From the NCBI RefSeq assembly GCF_900107795.1, contig NZ_FNRL01000007.1, forward strand, positions 1 through 64,000: DNA of 64,000 bases, given 5' to 3'. The position numbers and the translations under genes were made by a program. The DNA is from Chitinophaga terrae (ex Kim and Jung 2007) (GTDB taxonomy: Bacteria; Bacteroidota; Bacteroidia; Chitinophagales; Chitinophagaceae). Every line of letters starts with the position of its first letter. Position 1 is the first letter of the stretch. Under the pieces are notes generated by a model. That model had not been told where the DNA came from, searched no databases, and worked only from the letters and a program-made list of their open reading frames with translations. Shown here one piece after another: positions 43,101-51,054 of this stretch.

Positions 43101-43949
43101 TTATTTCAAAGTAGCCAGGAGCTTTTTGTTTAAAGTTACATAGTCGTCGTTTTTCGCTGCGGTAGCCAGTTCAATTGATTTCTGAGCTGCTTCCTTCGCT
43201 ACGCTGGTATTCTTGGCCTTCGCATTGATACGCGCTTTCTGGTACCAAACCCAGAAAGCGTCCGGAGTTTGATTGGCGGCTTCGTTGATCCATTCAACAG
43301 CTTTGTTCAGGTCTTTATTATTTTCGAAATAATAAACGGCAGCCTGGAAGTAAGGCTTCTTATCCGACTGCATAGCTGATTCGATCTGTGAAGTGATAGT
43401 AGCGTCGATATCGGCAGTGATCTTCACAGGAACTTTTGTTTTATCCCAGATAATATCCAGTTCAACGGAGTTGGATTTCACGTTATCGAAGCCAATGAAG
43501 AAACTTTCCTGGCTGAACGGCAACGCCACTGGTTTAACCTGTACCCTGGCAACGTCGTTTTCGGGTTTATAGGCGGCAGGACTGGTTACGTCCAGGCTTT
43601 TGGTAAGTATGACTGTCCATTGTTTGGCGCCGGGGATGGTCAGCAAGCCATATGTACCTGCTTTTACCGGTGTGCCACCGAAGCTGATGTCTTCGCCGAA
43701 AGTGATTGTGGTAGCGCCGTTTGCGCCTGTTCTCCAAACTTTGTCATAAGGTACAAGGTCGCCCATGATCACGCGTCCGTTCTTCTGCGGACGGGAGTAG
43801 TTCAACTCTATAGACGAGAGGGCGAAGTCCTGTTTTACGGTTTGTTTAGGGCTTGGAGCAGGCATTTTGATTCCCTGTGCCAGTGCGCTGCCGGCATGGA
43901 GCAATAACATTGCGCCAGCCACAGCTGCGAAAGTTTTAAATGTTCTCAT
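43101..43949 (-). CDS. DUF2911 domain-containing exported protein
   Basis: A 282-residue protein with a signal peptide (about residues 1-25, SALAQG). The DUF2911 domain (about 30-185) has the family hallmarks LNYSRPQKNGRVIMG, WRTGANGATTI and GTYGLLTIPG. The C-terminal 90 residues are helical and TPR/SEL1-like (ALPYFQAAVYYFENNKDLNKAVEWINEAA-type run at about 205-235). The family is found in Bacteroidota and relatives, often as paralogues; its function is not known and it is probably periplasmic. It is a single gene on the minus strand between a bidirectional terminator and the response regulator. Confidence 0.9.
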   Translation of the reverse strand: MRTFKTFAAVAGAMLLLHAGSALAQGIKMPAPSPKQTVKQDFALSSIELNYSRPQKNGRVIMGDLVPYDKVWRTGANGATTITFGEDISFGGTPVKAGTYGLLTIPGAKQWTVILTKSLDVTSPAAYKPENDVARVQVKPVALPFSQESFFIGFDNVKSNSVELDIIWDKTKVPVKITADIDATITSQIESAMQSDKKPYFQAAVYYFENNKDLNKAVEWINEAANQTPDAFWVWYQKARINAKAKNTSVAKEAAQKSIELATAAKNDDYVTLNKKLLATLK

Positions 43950-43992
43950 GATGTTGGTGGGTGTTTTTTATGGTTTTATACTACAGTAACAG

Positions 43993-44649
43993 TTATTCGA
44001 TAATGCCGTTGCGGAATGCGTAGAGCACCAGTCCGACACTATTTTTTACGTTTATCTTTTCCAGCAGCTTCTGGCGTATACCTTCAACGGTACGGGGACT
44101 GAGGAATACCTGTTCTGAAATTTCCTGCGTGGTCAGTTCATTGCAGATGAGCTTTAATACTTCCCGTTCCCGGTCGTTCAACTGGATCTCGTTCTTGAGC
44201 GTAGGTTTAAACTGCTGTTTGTTCTTATGCAGTACTTTTTTAAGTAAGGCCAGGTTTACATTTTCGTTGAAATAGAATCCTTTTTCGTGGCTGATACAAA
44301 TAGCTTCATAGATTTCTTCCGGATCTGCGTTTTTCAATAAATAAGCGTTGGCGCCGTTTTCAATAAGATGTACAATAAAGTTGTCGTCTTCATACATCGT
44401 CAGGATGATCACTTTAACCTGCGGGTATTTTTCCCTGACTTTTACTGTTGCCTCGATGCCGTCGAGATTCGGCATTTTCAGATCCATCAAAATTACGTCG
44501 GGCAACTCTTTTTCCATAAGTTGCAAAAGGTGTAAGCCATCGTCAGCTTCATAAATGAACTGGATGTTATCGTATGGGGTAAGTGTGTTGATTACCCCAC
44601 TGCGGAAGATTTTATGATCATCCGCAATAGCCACTTTTATGTGTGCCAT
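43993..44649 (-). CDS. NarL/FixJ-type response regulator
   Basis: A 218-residue two-component regulator. The receiver domain (about residues 5-120) has the acidic pair D10/D11, phosphoacceptor D56 in ILMDLKMP and K-containing AYLLKNADPEE. The C-terminal LuxR/GerE helix-turn-helix (about 150-212) has LNDREREVLKLICNELTTQEISEQVFLS, then RTVEGIRQKLLEKI. It is transcribed last in the sensory cluster, 138 nt after the kinase gene. The palindromic sites at 46886-46959 are candidate targets. Confidence 0.95.
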   Translation of the reverse strand: MAHIKVAIADDHKIFRSGVINTLTPYDNIQFIYEADDGLHLLQLMEKELPDVILMDLKMPNLDGIEATVKVREKYPQVKVIILTMYEDDNFIVHLIENGANAYLLKNADPEEIYEAICISHEKGFYFNENVNLALLKKVLHKNKQQFKPTLKNEIQLNDREREVLKLICNELTTQEISEQVFLSPRTVEGIRQKLLEKINVKNSVGLVLYAFRNGIIE

Positions 44650-44787
44650 AGGTGGACAGTTTATAGCAGATTTGCCATTATTTTGTTTAATAAATTACTA
44701 TAAGTCATGTCGTTACGACGGATCAACATAACCGGACGGCAATTTAGTAATAAAACAACATAAGTATCAACTATTCTGTATTGATAA

Positions 44788-45579
44788 CTATATATCTACT
44801 GTAATTGTAGCTAAAGTACCTTTTGGTGTTCCTGGGGTGAAGTTAATATTTCCGTTGATAATATTCAGGCGGCTTTCGATATTTTTGAGGCCCAGGCTAC
44901 CGGTTTTCTTACGTGATTGCTGTAAAGAATTAACCAATGCGCCATTACCATCATCGGCTACAGTAAGGATCAGTTGATTTGGGGTATGCTGATAGGTGAT
45001 CGTTACGGTAGTGGCTTGCGCGTGTTTTAATATGTTATTGATCAGTTCCTGCACCACGCGGTAAATATTCAGGGCTTTGTCTTTATCGATGGCTTGCGCC
45101 TGTCCGTTATCATTTGTCTTAAAGGTGATCTGCACCTGTTTGTTCTTATTCATCAGGTTACAAAAAGAGTCAAGGGCATGTGAGAGGCCCAGGTTTTCCA
45201 GGGCCTGGGGGTGGAGGCTCTGGGAAATGAATCGTAACTGCTGAATAATGGTATCTGTAAAGTCTTTGGTTTCTTTTAATCTTTCTGCTTCACCATTGCC
45301 GGTTTTTAAGAGGGGTTGTAATCCGCCTAAGTTTAACTTAAGCACAGAAAGTTGCGCACCTACTTCATCGTGCAGGTCTTCTGCAATGCGTTTGCGTTCC
45401 TGTTCCTGTCCCTGCAACACGGCTATCAGTCTTTCGCGTTGCAGTTGCAGGTCTTTATTCTGGATGGTAAGTTTATGCTGAATTACTAATTTCTGTTGCC
45501 ATATAACCAGTCCCACTACCATGGCGCCAAGCAGTACCATGGCAATTGCCCCAATAATTACTATTTCTACAAAACTCAT
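44788..45579 (-). CDS. Minimal sensor histidine kinase (HisKA_3 / NarX class)
   Basis: A 263-residue kinase: one N-terminal transmembrane helix (about residues 5-27), a coiled-coil linker (about 30-60), the HisKA_3 dimerisation domain with phospho-His H70 in AEDLHDEVGAQL, and a HATPase domain with N-box ELINNILKHA and G-box DDGNGALV (about 165-263). There is no extracytoplasmic sensing domain. Its start overlaps the stop of the multi-spanning membrane protein by one base (TAATG), so that protein is the likely signal-sensing partner. It should phosphorylate the NarL-type regulator encoded downstream. Confidence 0.94.
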   Translation of the reverse strand: MSFVEIVIIGAIAMVLLGAMVVGLVIWQQKLVIQHKLTIQNKDLQLQRERLIAVLQGQEQERKRIAEDLHDEVGAQLSVLKLNLGGLQPLLKTGNGEAERLKETKDFTDTIIQQLRFISQSLHPQALENLGLSHALDSFCNLMNKNKQVQITFKTNDNGQAQAIDKDKALNIYRVVQELINNILKHAQATTVTITYQHTPNQLILTVADDGNGALVNSLQQSRKKTGSLGLKNIESRLNIINGNINFTPGTPKGTLATITVDI

Positions 45580-46238
45580 TATCTCCTTTTAACTAATTTC
45601 AAGAATCCTATATAAAACAGAATCAGTTGCAGGATGCCTCCTATGAAACTGATACTTAGCGTAGCTTCAGGTAACGGTCCCCTTGAAGCAAGGTAGTTAT
45701 AAGTGAGAGAAAAAAGAAATGAGCTGCAAAGGTAGAGAAATAAGCCGGAGTTATACCAGAAATCAGCCAGCGAGTTAATAAATATAGCGTTCTCAATCAG
45801 TTCACTATCATTTAATAACTGCAGGAAGAAAATGATCGCATATACCAGCAGAATAAAGGATCTGAGGGTTGTAAAAAGAGAGTTATAGTTTTGGATCCCT
45901 TCCAGTTTAAGCAAGTCCAGAATAAAAACAATTAACACCGGTATGGGCAAGATATTTATCGCCTTTCGAATCTTAACATTTTTGATTACAGCACTATAAA
46001 ATAAGGATAGGATTAAAAATTGGATGAAATACATGATCGCAAAGAACCACATGTTATTACTATCCTTGGATAGCTTGGCAATAACCGTGCTGCCTATGGC
46101 AAAAACAATACTACTGATCAGATAATAATAAATAGTCTTGCTGGTCTTGTCGAGTGTTTTGTATTTCCATGTAAAAGGGATCAAAAGTAAAATTTCGATC
46201 CCTAACATTACAAAGAATAATATTCTGAAAAGTTCCAC
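45579..46238 (-). CDS. Multi-spanning membrane protein, probable sensor partner of the histidine kinase
   Basis: A 219-residue protein with about seven transmembrane helices and short loops (MELFRILFFVMLGIEILLL at the start; FIGGILQLILFYIGFLKLVK at the end). I know no named family; similar 7TM-like proteins occur directly upstream of minimal histidine kinases in Bacteroidota. It is translationally coupled to the kinase gene. The inference is that it carries the input function that the kinase lacks, in the manner of separate sensory subunits. Confidence 0.7.
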   Translation of the reverse strand: MELFRILFFVMLGIEILLLIPFTWKYKTLDKTSKTIYYYLISSIVFAIGSTVIAKLSKDSNNMWFFAIMYFIQFLILSLFYSAVIKNVKIRKAINILPIPVLIVFILDLLKLEGIQNYNSLFTTLRSFILLVYAIIFFLQLLNDSELIENAIFINSLADFWYNSGLFLYLCSSFLFSLTYNYLASRGPLPEATLSISFIGGILQLILFYIGFLKLVKRR

Positions 46239-46270
46239 TTAACTGGTTTTAGTTACTGAGTGATCGCGGC

Positions 46271-46696
46271 CTAGCTTTTTCCTCCTTTGCCGCCTGTACA
46301 GTAGGTAGGGCAAGGGATACCAGCGTCCAGGATCTTGGCAGACAATTCTTTCGATTGTATGCCCTGGGCCGCAGCAGCTTTGGCTTCTTCCTGGGATGGA
46401 GGGAGAATATCGTTGCCTTCCTCATCCACAGCAACTAATACCATCTTTTTCTCCTTGATACCATCGCCATCTGTATCGATCTTAATACCATAATAGATTC
46501 TTAATGCCACAGCGCCGGGTTGATCCAAAAGCTCAATAACTTTGTCTCTACCAAAACACATGGCTTTAACATGTTGCCCTAAAGATTTTTGTGCAGCAAA
46601 CTCGGCATCATGATTACTTGTTAACTCATTCATCTCTTCCAGGGTAATAAATGCACCCGCATCGGAAGGGATAGGTCTTTTTGAAGAATCGCTCAT
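46271..46696 (-). CDS. Conserved-looking hypothetical protein with a Cys/Gly C-terminal tail
   Basis: A 141-residue soluble protein. The central part (about residues 40-95: CFGRDKVIELLDQPGAVALR, YYGIKIDTDGDG, KMVLVAVDEEGNDILPPSQ) resembles small Bacteroidota hypothetical proteins with a GRD...QPG...R.YYG...LV.VD..GND pattern. It ends GIPCPTYCTGGKGGKS, a CPxYC motif followed by a Gly/Lys tail. There is no signal peptide. It is first in the minus-strand unit with the 7TM protein, kinase and regulator (32 nt before the 7TM gene). The role is unknown; the Cys tail could bind metal or be redox active. Confidence 0.6.
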   Translation of the reverse strand: MSDSSKRPIPSDAGAFITLEEMNELTSNHDAEFAAQKSLGQHVKAMCFGRDKVIELLDQPGAVALRIYYGIKIDTDGDGIKEKKMVLVAVDEEGNDILPPSQEEAKAAAAQGIQSKELSAKILDAGIPCPTYCTGGKGGKS

Positions 46697-47144
46697 AGAG
46701 GTAGTTTTTAAAATTATGGCAATAAAATTATTACAAAATTGTTCACCTGCAATATTTCTGCTATTTATATTCCTGTAAAGGAAGGAGAATGGGAGAAATA
46801 CTTATACCCAGGACCCTTTTGGATTTCCGCTATTTTTTCACAGCCTGACTGCAGTAAAGATTCAGTGTTTCTCCTGTATGGATTGCGTATTTATACGCAT
46901 GATAAGTTGGTGATTAACCGGGACGGCCGACAATCGCCGTCGCATTACGTATAAATACGGAATGTAATTTTTCAGTTTTTAAACGCTTGATTCCATTTTA
47001 AATCTTACCAACCTTTGCAACTCAACCAAGCGGTAGGTAGAGTTGCCAAACTTTTTGTCACGCTTTGCTCCCTGTGGGAGTTGGTAATAGTAGTTTACTT
47101 CCTTTCATGCGTTAGCCCATTTTTCTAAAGTAAAAAACATTGAT
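46697..47144. other. 448-bp divergent intergenic region of the sensory cluster
   Basis: No credible gene: the one plus-strand frame of 71 codons (46739-46954) has no family look and crosses the palindromes. It contains two CGTATTTATACG-type sites (46886-46959) and a small hairpin CTCCC/GGGAG (47068-47080). It must carry the promoters of the minus-strand cluster and of the 47145 gene. Confidence 0.6.
46884..46959. promoter_or_regulatory. Pair of CGTATTTATACG near-palindromes (candidate operator)
   Basis: CGTATTTATACG at 46886-46897, within a longer 7-bp inverted repeat TGCGTAT/ATACGCA (46884-46899), and its exact reverse complement CGTATAAATACG at 46948-46959. Their spacing of 62 bp is about six helical turns. 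They lie between the sensory cluster and the divergent 47145 gene. Confidence 0.5.
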
Positions 47145-48032
47145 ATGAGCTACTTATTAATCGGAAACATTTCAGCACTGATTGGCCACGACTGCGTGGA
47201 ACCATTGGTCAATGCCCGGATCAGGGTTTACCTGCCAGCCCTGCAAGCCCGGGGGAACAAGCAGACGGCTAAAGATATGTTCAGCGACATGCAGCCGCTT
47301 TCTGCAAAGGAAGTATTATTGAAAGCCGACAGGTTGATCGCTGAGGCAGTGTTAGACAGCAAGGGTAATTTCAGCTTGTCGTGGAACGAGGTGCACCTGT
47401 TCACAGAGGAACTGGAACTGGATCTGTGCCTGGACCAGTTACCGGGAAAGAATGGAAGCACCCGGCCCCGGAATTTTCACCTGAGCAGGTTGGTGCTGCA
47501 TTGGAAAAGGAATAACGCCGGTTATGTAGGCGCCTATGCCTATGTGATTCCCGCCGATATCTGGCAGCAGATCTATGCCAATGCCGGGGCCTGGGTTGTA
47601 ACAGGCCTTGTAAAAGAAGCGCCCGGAAGGGTTGGGCAGCCAGGCCTGATGGTTGAAGCCTATAACGCCCTCAACGATGAAGTTATCGGTAAAGCCTATA
47701 CGAATGAGACAGGGCGTTATTACCTGTATTTTTCCAGGAAGGAGATCGGGAAGGGAAGGATGATAACCGTAAGGAACGGACAGGTAGGTACAGGTCCGCA
47801 GTTGTATTTTAAGATATACAGGGATGGACAGTTGGTTTGGGAAGAAAATAAAAAAGCTGCCGAGCACCCAGAAAGAAAAGAACTAAGCCATTGCAGCCAG
47901 GTAGATATCGTATTTAAACCTTCGAGAGTTAAAAAAGCTTCCGACTGGTTGTCTGAACTTATGACGTTAAAGGGTACACGAAAAAAGAAGAGTGACGCAT
48001 ATCGTTTGTTAACCTATTCCAGTCTGTTGTAA
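47145..48032 (+). CDS. Hypothetical protein with two TTR/carboxypeptidase-regulatory-like domains
   Basis: A 295-residue protein without a signal peptide. Two segments look like transthyretin-type beta-sandwiches: about residues 4-80 (GNISALIGHDCVEPLVNARIRVYLP, then AEAVLDSKGNFSLSW; quoted in part) and about 150-235 (VVTGLVKEAP, PGLMVEAYNALNDEVIG, AYTNETGRYYLYFSR). A basic C-terminus follows (VKKASDWLSELMTLKGTRKKK). Such domains mediate binding in extracellular or structural proteins, but here the location is unclear. It is divergent from the sensory cluster and faces the paired palindromes, so it may be a target of that regulator. No named family. Confidence 0.6.
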   Translation: MSYLLIGNISALIGHDCVEPLVNARIRVYLPALQARGNKQTAKDMFSDMQPLSAKEVLLKADRLIAEAVLDSKGNFSLSWNEVHLFTEELELDLCLDQLPGKNGSTRPRNFHLSRLVLHWKRNNAGYVGAYAYVIPADIWQQIYANAGAWVVTGLVKEAPGRVGQPGLMVEAYNALNDEVIGKAYTNETGRYYLYFSRKEIGKGRMITVRNGQVGTGPQLYFKIYRDGQLVWEENKKAAEHPERKELSHCSQVDIVFKPSRVKKASDWLSELMTLKGTRKKKSDAYRLLTYSSLL

Positions 48033-48110
48033 AAGACGGTCATATTTTGTTCGAAAAGCCTACCTCCGGAAAGGGAGGCGAATACGCCAGGTGTTTGTGC
48101 CCATTATAGC

Positions 48111-48150
48111 AAAAAGGACAGCTACCGTTCCCCCGGTAGCTGTTTCCGTT
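48111..48150. terminator. Bidirectional terminator between the 47145 gene and xerD
   Basis: ACAGCTACCG (48118-48127) pairs with CGGTAGCTGT (48134-48143), 6-nt loop, flanked by A5 at 48111-48115 and a T-rich run on the right. Confidence 0.85.
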
Positions 48151-48151
48151 T

Positions 48152-49081
48152 TTAAAAGCGGGGATGGAACTGCCGCAGGGTGTCCCTGAGGAATTCCCTG
48201 TCGATATGCGTATAAATTTCCGTTGTGGTAATACTTTCATGGCCCAGCATTTCCTGTACTACCCGGAGGTCGGCGCCGCCTTCTACCAGGTGTGTGGCGA
48301 AGGAATGCCGGAAGGTGTGGGGAGAAACCACTTTTTTGATACCGGCCTTTTCAGCCAGTTCTTTAATAATAAGGAAGATCATTACCCGGCTAAGGGCTCT
48401 GCCCCGGCGGTTAAGGAAGAGGGTATCTTCGTCGCCGTATTTTACAGGGAAGTTCGGGCGTATCCGTTTCAGGTAGAAGCTGATCTCGTTGCGGGCGGCA
48501 GTACCCATTGGTACGATCCGTTCTTTGTTTCCCTTTCCTATCACTTTTACAAAACCTATATCCAGGTATACCTGGCTGATCTGCAGGCTGGTAACTTCGC
48601 TGACCCGGAGCCCGCAGCTATACATGGTTTCCAGGATAGCCTTATTCCTGTATCCTTCATAGATGATCCCTTCATCTTCTTTTTTCCGGGGGTCTACCAG
48701 GTCTATGGCGGCTATCATCTGTTCTATTTCTTCGAAGGTAAGTACATCCGGTAGCTTACGTGAAGTTTTAGGGGCTTCCAGCAGTTGTGAGGGATCTTCC
48801 TTTGTCATGTCTTCCAGCAGCAGGAATTTGTAAAATGCTTTGAGCCCTGAAATGATCCTGGCTTGTGAAGTGGCTGACATGCCCAGGTCGAAGATCCATT
48901 TGATGCATTGTTGAAGGTCTTCCAGGGTAACATCCTGTGGTCTGTATTTTTCTTTCCCGTTGGCTTGCAGGTATTGTTCAAGTTTTTCGACGTCTCTGAC
49001 ATAGGCCTGGATGGAGTGATCGGATAGTGATTTCTCCAGCCGGAGGTAATTTTTGAATAGTGTTCTGAATGATTCCCACAT
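48152..49081 (-). CDS. xerD: Site-specific tyrosine recombinase XerD
   Basis: A 309-residue integrase-family recombinase that resolves chromosome dimers at dif with XerC. Residues about 5-90 are the SAM-like core-binding domain (LRLEKSLSDHSIQAYVRDVEKL region). The catalytic domain (about 110-305) has Arg in YSCGLRVSEVTSL, the HxxR box in SPHTFRHSFATHLVEGG, His in LGHESITTTEIYTHI and the nucleophilic Tyr (Y in EIYTHI). The ATG at 49081 (MWESFRTLFKNYL) fits the family; a longer frame adds three residues. Its call as chromosomal XerD rather than an element integrase rests on length, the absence of nearby element genes, and the housekeeping neighbours. Confidence 0.92.
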   Translation of the reverse strand: MWESFRTLFKNYLRLEKSLSDHSIQAYVRDVEKLEQYLQANGKEKYRPQDVTLEDLQQCIKWIFDLGMSATSQARIISGLKAFYKFLLLEDMTKEDPSQLLEAPKTSRKLPDVLTFEEIEQMIAAIDLVDPRKKEDEGIIYEGYRNKAILETMYSCGLRVSEVTSLQISQVYLDIGFVKVIGKGNKERIVPMGTAARNEISFYLKRIRPNFPVKYGDEDTLFLNRRGRALSRVMIFLIIKELAEKAGIKKVVSPHTFRHSFATHLVEGGADLRVVQEMLGHESITTTEIYTHIDREFLRDTLRQFHPRF

Positions 49082-49433
49082 GAATGGCAAGATAGGTTTT
49101 TTAGGAAAATGATGAAAATAGGGGAGAAGTATTAAAAATATTTATATTTGATAATGCTGTTTGCTAACTTACTTTAATTATAATATTGTTATAGTTTGAA
49201 TATCAATTGTTTATTAGGATCAATAAATTTTCGTTTTAAAGGGTAAATTAAGGGGAAAACCGACGTTTTTTCGAGAAGATATTTGAAATAATTTAAAGTG
49301 TGTGAGACAATTTGGCAGAAAAGACTTCTTATTTGCTATTTTACTTTAATTAACATTCTTAATAAATTGATTATCAAATAAAAAAGCCGGTTAAAAAATA
49401 ACCGGCTAAGAGATTTTAGAAAACAGTTGGAAA
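49082..49433. other. AT-rich 352-bp spacer with an imperfect 21-bp direct repeat
   Basis: A markedly AT-rich spacer between xerD and ndk, with no gene. It holds two copies of TTTGCTAnnTTACTTTAATTA (49160-49180 and 49332-49352; 19 of 21 positions equal) 172 bp apart, and the ndk terminator at its right end. The xerD promoter must be on the left side. Confidence 0.6.
49378..49407 (-). terminator. Terminator of ndk
   Basis: AGCCGGTTA (49385-49393) and TAACCGGCT (49399-49407) form a perfect 9-bp stem. On the minus strand it is followed by a T-run (A5 at 49380-49384 on the plus strand). Confidence 0.9.
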
Positions 49434-49850
49434 TTAAAATTTTTCCAGGCCGCTGAAGAAGAAATCGCCTTCGATAGCTGCGTTTTCGTTGGAGTCAGAA
49501 CCGTGAACAGCGTTACGGCCGATAGACTCAGCATATTTTTTACGGATAGTACCTTCTTCTGCGTTAGCAGGGTTAGTAGCGCCAATAAGTTTACGGAAGT
49601 CTTCTACTGCGTTTTCTTTTTCCAGGATAGCTGCCACGATTGGACCACTGCTCATGAATTCTACCAGTTCACCGTAGAAAGGTCTTTCTTTGTGTACTGC
49701 ATAAAATTCACCTGCTTTAGCAGTAGATAACTGCGTCATTTTCATGGAAACAATACGGAAACCAGCCGCGTTGATCATGTTTAAAATGCCGCCAATATGC
49801 CCGTTTGCTACTGCATCAGGCTTGATCATAGTAAATGTTCTGTTGCTCAT
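49434..49850 (-). CDS. ndk: Nucleoside-diphosphate kinase
   Basis: A 138-residue NDP kinase that equilibrates nucleoside triphosphate pools. It opens [21 protein letters not shown] and has the active-site His in the NAVHGSDS signature (about residues 114-121), preceded by [18 protein letters not shown]. Length and all hallmark positions match the family. It is monocistronic: a -7 box lies 33-40 nt upstream and a perfect terminator 27 nt downstream. Confidence 0.98.
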   Translation of the reverse strand: MSNRTFTMIKPDAVANGHIGGILNMINAAGFRIVSMKMTQLSTAKAGEFYAVHKERPFYGELVEFMSSGPIVAAILEKENAVEDFRKLIGATNPANAEEGTIRKKYAESIGRNAVHGSDSNENAAIEGDFFFSGLEKF

Positions 49851-49882
49851 ATATGTTTTATTCCGAATTACAGATTAGGCCG

Positions 49883-49890
49883 CAAAAGTA
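49883..49890 (-). promoter_or_regulatory. -7 promoter box (TACTTTTG, minus strand) for ndk
   Basis: The plus-strand CAAAAGTA reads TACTTTTG on the minus strand, matching TAnnTTTG, 33 nt before the ndk ATG. Confidence 0.55.
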
Positions 49891-50014
49891 ATTACATTTT
49901 CTTTAGCGGTAAAAAATTTTGAAATTCTGCCCCAAATAAAGAACTTCGCACTTCGTTTTCTGTTTCAACCACTTGTTGTGATTGGAAATCAACTCTTAAC
50001 ATTACAGTTTTTTA

Positions 50015-51019
50015 ATGAAGCCGATCGAGGAAATTAAGCCTTTACTGGAGACCCCTAAGAAAGTGGTTATTACAATGCATCAGAAACCAGATGCAGATGC
50101 TATGGGATCTTCTTTAGCAATGTATCATTATCTGATTCAAAAAGGTCACCAGGTAACTGTAATTTCACCTACCAACTTCCCGGATTTTTTGAAATGGATG
50201 CCGGCGGCCGACCAGGTTATCGATTACGAATCGTCTACTGATCGGGCTTTACAGGCATTAGAAGGCATTGATCTGCTCTTTTGCCTGGACTTTAACGCCT
50301 TCTACAGAACAAAAAATCTGGCTCCGCATCTTGAAAAACTGAATTGTATCCGTATCTTGATCGACCATCACCTGGAACCGCAGCCTGATTTCGAATATGG
50401 GATAAGCGATACATCTGCCAGCTCTACAGCCCAGTTAGTATATGAAACCATCTACAAATTAGGAGACGAGCACTATATTAATATGGAGATTGCCCAGTGC
50501 ATCTATGCCGGCACGGTTACCGACACAGGTTCTTTCAGGTTCGCTTCCACAACCGCCGCCGTTCACAGGATGGTAGCCGACCTGATGGACAGGGGACTGA
50601 AACACGAAGTGATCCACCAGGCGATCTATGACAACTTCCTGGAAAACCGCCTCCGGTTCCTGGGACATAGCCTGCTTAACAGGATGGAAGTATTCTATGA
50701 ATACAACACCGCAATGCTGGCTATACCATATACTGATCTGAAAAGGTTCGACCTGCAGACAGGTGATACCGAAGGACTGGTAAACTTTTTACTGTCGATC
50801 CAAGGTATTAAATTGGCAGCCTTGATCATTGACCGTAATTCAGAAGTAAAACTGTCGTTCCGTTCGAAAGGCAATTTTGATGTGAATGCTTTTGCCCGCA
50901 AGTACTTCGATGGAGGCGGACACTTTAACGCATCAGGAGGCCGGAGCACCGACTCCCTTGAAAAAACAGCCGAACGTTTCATCAAAGCCATTGAAGAAAA
51001 CGAAGCGCTGTTACAATAA
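50015..51019 (+). CDS. nrnA: DHH-family phosphoesterase, NrnA-like oligoribonuclease/pAp phosphatase
   Basis: A 334-residue bifunctional phosphatase that degrades very short RNAs (or cyclic-dinucleotide breakdown products such as pApA) and pAp. The DHH domain has MHQKPDADAMGSSL (about residues 21-34), CLDFN (about 93), IDHH (about 115) and TVTDTGSFRF (about 168). The DHHA1 domain has VKLSFRSKGNFDVNAFAR and GGGHFNASGG at the C-terminus. It is followed 35 nt later by an FKBP lipoprotein gene. The nearby cdaA makes c-di-AMP, whose linear product pApA is a known substrate of NrnA-type enzymes, so the two may be functionally linked. Confidence 0.92.
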   Translation: MKPIEEIKPLLETPKKVVITMHQKPDADAMGSSLAMYHYLIQKGHQVTVISPTNFPDFLKWMPAADQVIDYESSTDRALQALEGIDLLFCLDFNAFYRTKNLAPHLEKLNCIRILIDHHLEPQPDFEYGISDTSASSTAQLVYETIYKLGDEHYINMEIAQCIYAGTVTDTGSFRFASTTAAVHRMVADLMDRGLKHEVIHQAIYDNFLENRLRFLGHSLLNRMEVFYEYNTAMLAIPYTDLKRFDLQTGDTEGLVNFLLSIQGIKLAALIIDRNSEVKLSFRSKGNFDVNAFARKYFDGGGHFNASGGRSTDSLEKTAERFIKAIEENEALLQ

Positions 51020-51054
51020 ATAACCACAGTATTTCAATCTACTAATACAATCAA

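Noticed and set aside
46739..46954. A 71-codon plus-strand frame between the sensory cluster and 47145
   Set aside because: No family resemblance, and it runs across the paired palindromes, so intergenic regulation is a better reading.
48152..49081. Integrase of a mobile island
   Set aside because: It has XerD length and motifs, with housekeeping genes on both sides; no att repeats, tRNA or cargo genes are seen.
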